A stretch of 64,000 bases of DNA from Corylus avellana (lineage: Eukaryota > Streptophyta > Magnoliopsida > Fagales > Betulaceae): assembly GCF_901000735.1 (NCBI RefSeq), contig NC_081549.1, positions 2,986,942 to 3,050,941 on the forward strand, written 5' to 3'. The notes beneath the pieces were generated by a model. That model ran no database searches. It was not told where the DNA came from and worked only from the letters and a program-made list of their open reading frames with translations. How positions within the stretch are numbered: the stretch's first letter is position 1; every line of letters starts with the position of its first letter. Positions 58,656 to 64,000 of the stretch are shown one piece after another. A program made the position numbers and the translations under genes.

Positions 58656-61600
58656 ATGTGGCGCTCTCTCTGGCGGTCCATCGACCGCTTTTCGCTGCAG
58701 CATTTCAAGTAAGTTCCCCGTGACTAATCATTTCTAGCTGGCTTTGGCGTTTGTGCTCTGATTCACTGGCTCGCCGTTTTTAATTTTGAGAAATTCTAAA
58801 GGAATTTGAAATGCATGAAATGATTACTAAGAGAAGAGCTTGGTTCTGATCTTGTTGTGGATATAGATACGTAATCGATGAGCTGCGGAGGATCAAAGTT
58901 GTGGATATGCGTAATAGGGTAATTTGATTTGAGATTGTGATATAATCCATGATTCTTTTGTGTTTCTATTTGCTCATCCTCGCTTTGATCTGTTCCCTCC
59001 AGGATTTGGTCATAGATCTACTGCAGTCTATAGTGGAGATAGTTACCTATGGTGATAGACAAGATCCTATGATATTTGAGTATGAATTTACTTGCTCATT
59101 GTACAGCTTTTCTCTGCATGGTTTATGCTTCTCGTTATTTCGATCACATTTTAATAGCTACTTATAAATTATCGCAGATGTTTCATGGAATACCAAGTTT
59201 TAGCAGAATTTGTTCGTGTGCTAAAGATCAGCAGAAAGTCGAGGATCGAGGCACCGTTGCTGCAGTATCTTAGCATAATGATTCAAAATATGGATAGCGA
59301 GCAAGCAATTTGTAAGATTCGAATGCTATTAGTATGCACGCGGAACTTGTAGAATTGTTAGGTTTTTTCTTTCTCTATCCTTCTTTGCCTGTCTGCAATG
59401 TGCATTTGGGCTTTGGAGAGGAGGATTATCGAAGCTGTGATTATGTCGAGAGATTAATTTTTGGGAAAATTATACTTTACCACCCAAAGTTTGGGGCGAT
59501 TTTCAATTCGACCTCCAATGTTTCAATTTTTGCAATGCAATCTTCCAAACTTGCAAATTTTTTTCAATTCGACCAATGTTATCTCAAAATTTCCATATTG
59601 TCCCTAATTTTTTTATTTTTTTTTTATTTTATTTTTTTTTTTATAAAAAAAAAAAGAAAAAGAAAATTTGGGGGTGCAAAAGATTTTTTTTTTTATAAAA
59701 AAATAATAATAATAAAATTAGGGGTAATATGGGAATTTTGGGATAACATTGGTCGAATTGAAAAAAATTTGCAAGTTTTGGGGATGCATTGCAAAAATTG
59801 AAACATTGAAGGTCGAATTGAAAATCACCCCAAACTTTGGAGGGGTAAAGTGTACTTTTCCCTTCATTTTTGTATTGATAAACAATGAGCTTGAACTTTT
59901 TATTCGGAGTCCAGTGACCAATGCTTGTACAATTTTGTGATGCAGACTATTGTTTTAGCAATGATTATATTAACAGCATTATCACACATCGGTATGAATT
60001 TGATGCGGGAGATCTAGCTCCATATTACGTATCCTTTTTAAGGTTTTAATCTCTCTCTCTCTCTCTCTTTGTGTGTGTGTTTGTCTTTCTATCTTTGTTT
60101 TGGTGGAATACTTAAACTAGTTGGCATTTGTCCGGTTTCTTGCTAGGTTTATTTGTTTGGAAAGGAAGTAAACTTTTTGTCTTACAACTTCCTGGCCTTA
60201 TTTCGTTCTTTCTTAAATCAGGGCAGTGAGCAGCAAAATAAACAGAGACACCCTTTGCCTTCTTGTAAAGGTTCATGGGGTAAGTTAAAGCTCATGCTTT
60301 CTGAGATATGATTCCATTATGATGGTGCATCATTTTCCTACTCGCCTTAAAGCTTTATCCTGCATATGGTTTGTGATGGCTGAGAAAATGCAATTACAGA
60401 GATTAAGGCATCTGATAATTATACTTTTTAAGGATAGAAAAAAAGGCAGTCTTTGGTTTAAGGATGAAATGTGTTAGGCTAGAACCAAACTTTTTGGTGT
60501 ATCATGAGTTCCCCACTTTTCTTTCATTGTTCTCCGAGTAGTTTGTGTTCAGCCATTGTTTGGTTTGATTAATTCAACTATTTCTTTGCTTAGAAAAAAA
60601 AACCAACTATTTCTTTTGTAGACATGACCCTTCCTTGAATGCATGTGATGTCATTCATAGGTTACAGGCACGGTATCCCTTATGTTTATCAGTAGGCCAG
60701 GTTAACATTTTCTCTTTTAGGGGATGGTGACAATCAACAATCTTCAATGATTAATCAGTATGTTCTGGATGTCCTTAGCCTCTATGTTGAATTAACCCAT
60801 CAAAACTGAATCGTATAGTAGTCTCATTTATTTCTGCATGTGCTTGCTGCTGTTCTTGCATTCATGTCTCCAGTACCTTTTCTTTACTATATTTATTTGG
60901 TTGAGTCTCAGCAGTGGCCTCTCAGTCTTTTAATATTCTTCTCCTCATATTTTATGGAATCATGTCTCCCTCCAATATCAGGATTCTGTAGTCTCATTTC
61001 CCCTGTATAATGAGGCTCTTAAATTTGCTAATCATGGGGAAAAGATGATTCAGACAGCTATACGTGCATTAACTCTCAACACATACAATGGTATTGTGCT
61101 GTTATCTTTTTCTATCTTCTCCAAGTAGAAGATATTTATCAAATATTGGATGTAAAAATACATTTTTGGTATCTTGCAACAGTATCCTTTTGGTTATGCA
61201 GTGTGTGATGACATGGTCTATCAATTTATAACAACTCCTCCAGTCTCAAACTACTTCTCAGACTTGGTTTGTCGATTGAGACACCAATGCTTTCATCTAG
61301 ACACCTTTCTCCATGCTAAAGAGTATGTTCCTCAATTTTTAGGAGAACTTTGTCATTTGATAAATTATACTTTGGTACACGTGCAAGTATCTATTTAAGG
61401 CAAAAATGTTCTTGATATTTATGCAGGGAAACATCCACTCAGGAGAGGAGAAATGAACTAATTCTAGAAACTGATAAAATTGTAGATGATCTATACTACT
61501 TGAAAGACATACTTTGTGCCGGCGAGTATCGTTTGAGTAGATTAGTCACCCAAAATCTTTTCAGCTTACTTGTCTTTCCCATGTTGCTTCCATTGCTGCA

Positions 61601-63990
61601 GTTAAGGCAGATTGACGTGAGATATTCTCCCTCTTAGCTCTTTCTCTTCTCACTGTTTTTCTGTATGATGTTTTCATTCAACACTATTTTCATATTTTCT
61701 CCAGGGCTCAAATATATCAGCAGTCACTTCTCTGTATATAGTTTCTCGTCTTCTTCAAGTTGTAGGTGGAAAAAGCATTATAAATGCTGTGGCTGGTGTT
61801 ATTCTATATCCTTATATGACCTCAAGTGTGGGAGATGCTACTGAAAGAAACTCAGTTGTTGGCAGTTGGAATGCTAAATCTTTTTTGGACCATTTGAATC
61901 ATTTGGAAAAAATGGTATGTTCTGGTCCAGAGTCAGAAGGAGTAGAAAACATTGAGAGCAGCTGTTTGTTTGGACATTTGGCAGAGCACATATCATCTAA
62001 TTCTCAATTCATTGGTGGCCCCCTGAATGATGTCTGTTCAGAAAGGTGGGTCTGTGACAATAATCAATCTTTAAAATTCAAGTTATCGACTTCATATACT
62101 GTGGAACTCTGAAAATTGAACAGCCTTCTTTCACACTTTTGCTCGTTCCTCTTTATGTGTTTCCTCTTTTTTTCCTTCTTGTGATACTTCTGGATTAATA
62201 AAATGTCACTAATATTCTAGGAAATAAGAACAGATGTAATTAATTGAATATTTCTCAAAATAGGATGAATGTCTCTGACATATGGGTTTTGGTTGCTGCT
62301 CGAAACCTGAATGTTAGCTATAATTTCATAATGGCATTTTTTTTAAGAAGTCAGAATAATAGGTTGTTTTCTGTTTTTCATTTGTATGTTGATTTTCTTT
62401 CCCAAACATGTAACTTGAGAGTGTTGATAAAGACACCTAGAGAGCATTGCACAGATGTTGAGGTCATAATTCTCTATGATTGTGCAGTGCAATATTAACC
62501 GTTGAGCATGAAAGTGAATTGCTTACGATCATTTTCATTTTTGGGGATTATCCTAATTTTTATTGACTAAATTCCCATTTTCCTGGCCAAATCATCCTTA
62601 CTTTTTTTGTTCGTACTCAAATGTTGGGAGCTTTTTCAGCTCCTCATGTAACTGAATATGGCATATGGGGCAAATGGCATTCATTGCTTTCATTATAAAT
62701 AGCATTCGTAGCAATGTGAGAATTACCATGTTTGTTTATGTTTATAATGATAGCTTTAAATATTGCAGGGGTGGAATACTTGCATATATTTTTGCTGACA
62801 ATAATCAGAGTCTGCTGCTAGCATCTCTATTTTTTTTGCTTATTTTAGCAGAAAGTAAAGGTATCGATTTATGACTTCGGAATGTACCAGTCTTTTTGAC
62901 TTTTGCTCTATCTACCTTTTTTTTTTTTTTTGGTCTTGGTGTTGTTCATTTGTTTTTTTTTTTTTTTGGCTTTTGTCGGTGTGTTTGTGTCTGCAGATCT
63001 TGATTATTTTCTAGCTTCAATGATTGGGTTAAGTGGAACACAGAATATGATGGTAAGTATCAATACTATATTATTTTATTTTTTATCTAAACATGTACCT
63101 GCAATCAGTGTTTCTTTATCATCACTACTGATGGAATTTACTACCCTTGTTCTCACTGTCCCCTCACATGGCCATGTGGAGCAAATAATACTTCCACTTG
63201 TAAAGAAGATATATTTGTTGACTAACCATGCTCTGTTTCTTTAAGTGCTTACATTAACTGGTTGTAGAATTGCCCTTCATGTTTATTTTATTTTATTTAT
63301 ATGATAAAATGCTTATGGGATGATTTAGATCCTTTATCCCTTGTTTCCTTTGACTTTTTGCAGAACAATTTGCATCTAAGGATGGTACTTTTATTTTTAA
63401 AAGCATTGTGAAGATTGTTTACTTTGTCATCCGCCTCTTATCTTAAGCTTAATACATGAGCTTCTACTTGTATTTGCATGTTCAAACATATAGCTGATAC
63501 TGTCTTTGCTTTCTTTCTTTCCTTGTTTCTTATAACTGAAAATATAATCGCTTTCTGATAATTTCAATGTTGGTACATTCAGTCGCAGACTCGTGACTTA
63601 TCAGCTTCACAGGTAGTGGATGGAAGTATCTTTGTGAAATTTATGCCCCAGGTATATGTACAATGTGAAAGTTATTCTATGATTGTTTAAATTTTATACT
63701 AGAAATGCATTCCCTTGTATTACTTTTTAGGTTGTCAACTAGAAGATGTTGATTAAGCTCCTAAAAGCTGTTACCTTGAGTGTTTTTGTTCTGTATATCT
63801 TTCATTCACTTTATGTATTTATATATTTTTATTTATTTTTATTTTACAGATTTTAAATGCGTTGTTGACTATTTTAGCAAGCCAACCATCATTGTCTCTG
63901 CTAGTTCAATGGCATACAGGGTGGTTCTTGCACAAGCTGCTGATTTATCAAGAGAACAGCCTCAGTGATCTTAATTTTCACCTATTCAAT
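58656..63990 (+). CDS. TT9: CLEC16A/TT9-like membrane-trafficking protein, 5' part
   Basis: Fifteen in-phase exons: 58656-58708, 58867-58918, 59003-59079, 59178-59311, 59946-60042, 60222-60279, 60982-61090, 61202-61322, 61427-61616, 61705-62045, 62769-62860, 62997-63052, 63364-63384, 63583-63651, 63850-63990, all GT-AG. They give 537 residues. The start MWRSLWRSIDRFSLQHFKY and exon 4 (MEYQVLAEFVRVLKISR) match plant homologues of animal CLEC16A, including Arabidopsis TRANSPARENT TESTA 9. The namesake FPL motif of the N-terminal domain is at residues 163-165 (VVSFPLYNEALKFANHGEK). Family members act in endosome/vacuole trafficking; in Arabidopsis the gene is needed for seed-coat flavonoid accumulation. 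The 21-bp exon 63364-63384 is the least certain. The gene continues beyond the window, the last donor lying at 63991. Intron 4 holds a foldback element. Confidence 0.9.
59463..59861. mobile_element. Foldback element in intron 4 of the TT9-like gene
   Basis: The left arm GGGAAAATTATACTTTACCA...GGTCGAATTG-type words pair with the right arm ending GGGGTAAAGTGTACTTTTCCC. Inner arms CAATTCGACCAATGTTATC and GATAACATTGGTCGAATTG are exact complements. About 400 bp. It lies wholly between exons 4 and 5, so the frame is unaffected. Confidence 0.85.
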
Positions 63991-64000
63991 GTAAGAATTC

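Noticed and set aside
62246..62500. Open frame at 62.2-62.5 kb as an exon of the TT9-like gene
   Set aside because: Its residues do not resemble the family, and skipping it joins exon 10 to the segment at 62769 in phase with the expected sequence.

Overview
The window is nuclear DNA of a flowering plant, probably a heterozygous woody eudicot. The evidence is AT-rich intergenic DNA full of small transposons, GT-AG introns with plant-style exon structures, and proteins that match well-known eudicot families. I cannot name the species. Three runs of exactly 100 Ns (5006-5105, 38574-38673, 56357-56456) are scaffold gaps of unknown size. Two of them are flanked by sequence repeated on both sides, which matters for interpretation.

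Layout. 1-6422: intergenic, with a duplicated segment on both sides of the first gap. 6423-10028 (minus): a complete seven-exon LOG-type cytokinin-activating enzyme gene. 10029-18750: intergenic with a SINE, a solo LTR and MITEs. 18809-21765: an aspartic protease pseudogene interrupted by a 1.4 kb insertion. 21.8-25.4 kb: foldback elements and a non-autonomous hAT element. 25937-27301: a second aspartic protease pseudogene (one in-frame stop, catalytic changes, flap deletion) whose stop codon is supplied by another hAT element (27299-29225). 29.2-35.5 kb: retrotransposon debris, including a solo LTR with a perfect 5-bp target duplication, and a CACTA element nested inside a foldback element. 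36610-37336: the first two coding exons of a U-box (PUB5-like) gene, then a TRIM retrotransposon and the second gap. 38674-44284: a second copy of 23592-29225. 49625-51031: an intact single-exon nepenthesin-type aspartic protease (At4g16563-like). 52-58 kb: SINEs, MITEs, a foldback element and the third gap. 58656-63990: the first 15 exons of a CLEC16A/TT9-like gene that runs off the window.

How the genes relate. The aspartic proteases are one local family: one intact gene and two decayed relatives, one of them present twice in this assembly. LOG, U-box and TT9-like genes are unrelated neighbours. I see no operon-like or multi-gene system, and nothing I would call a new biological system. The most informative signals are (1) a hAT insertion exactly at a stop codon, leaving the encoded C-terminus unchanged, (2) evidence that one copy of the 5.6 kb repeat is chimeric or falsely duplicated, (3) an insertion in the first pseudogene that has GT...AG ends in the correct phase, and (4) a recurrent class of foldback elements with GC-rich hairpin cores. 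All similarity statements rest on recognition of family motifs, not on a database search.
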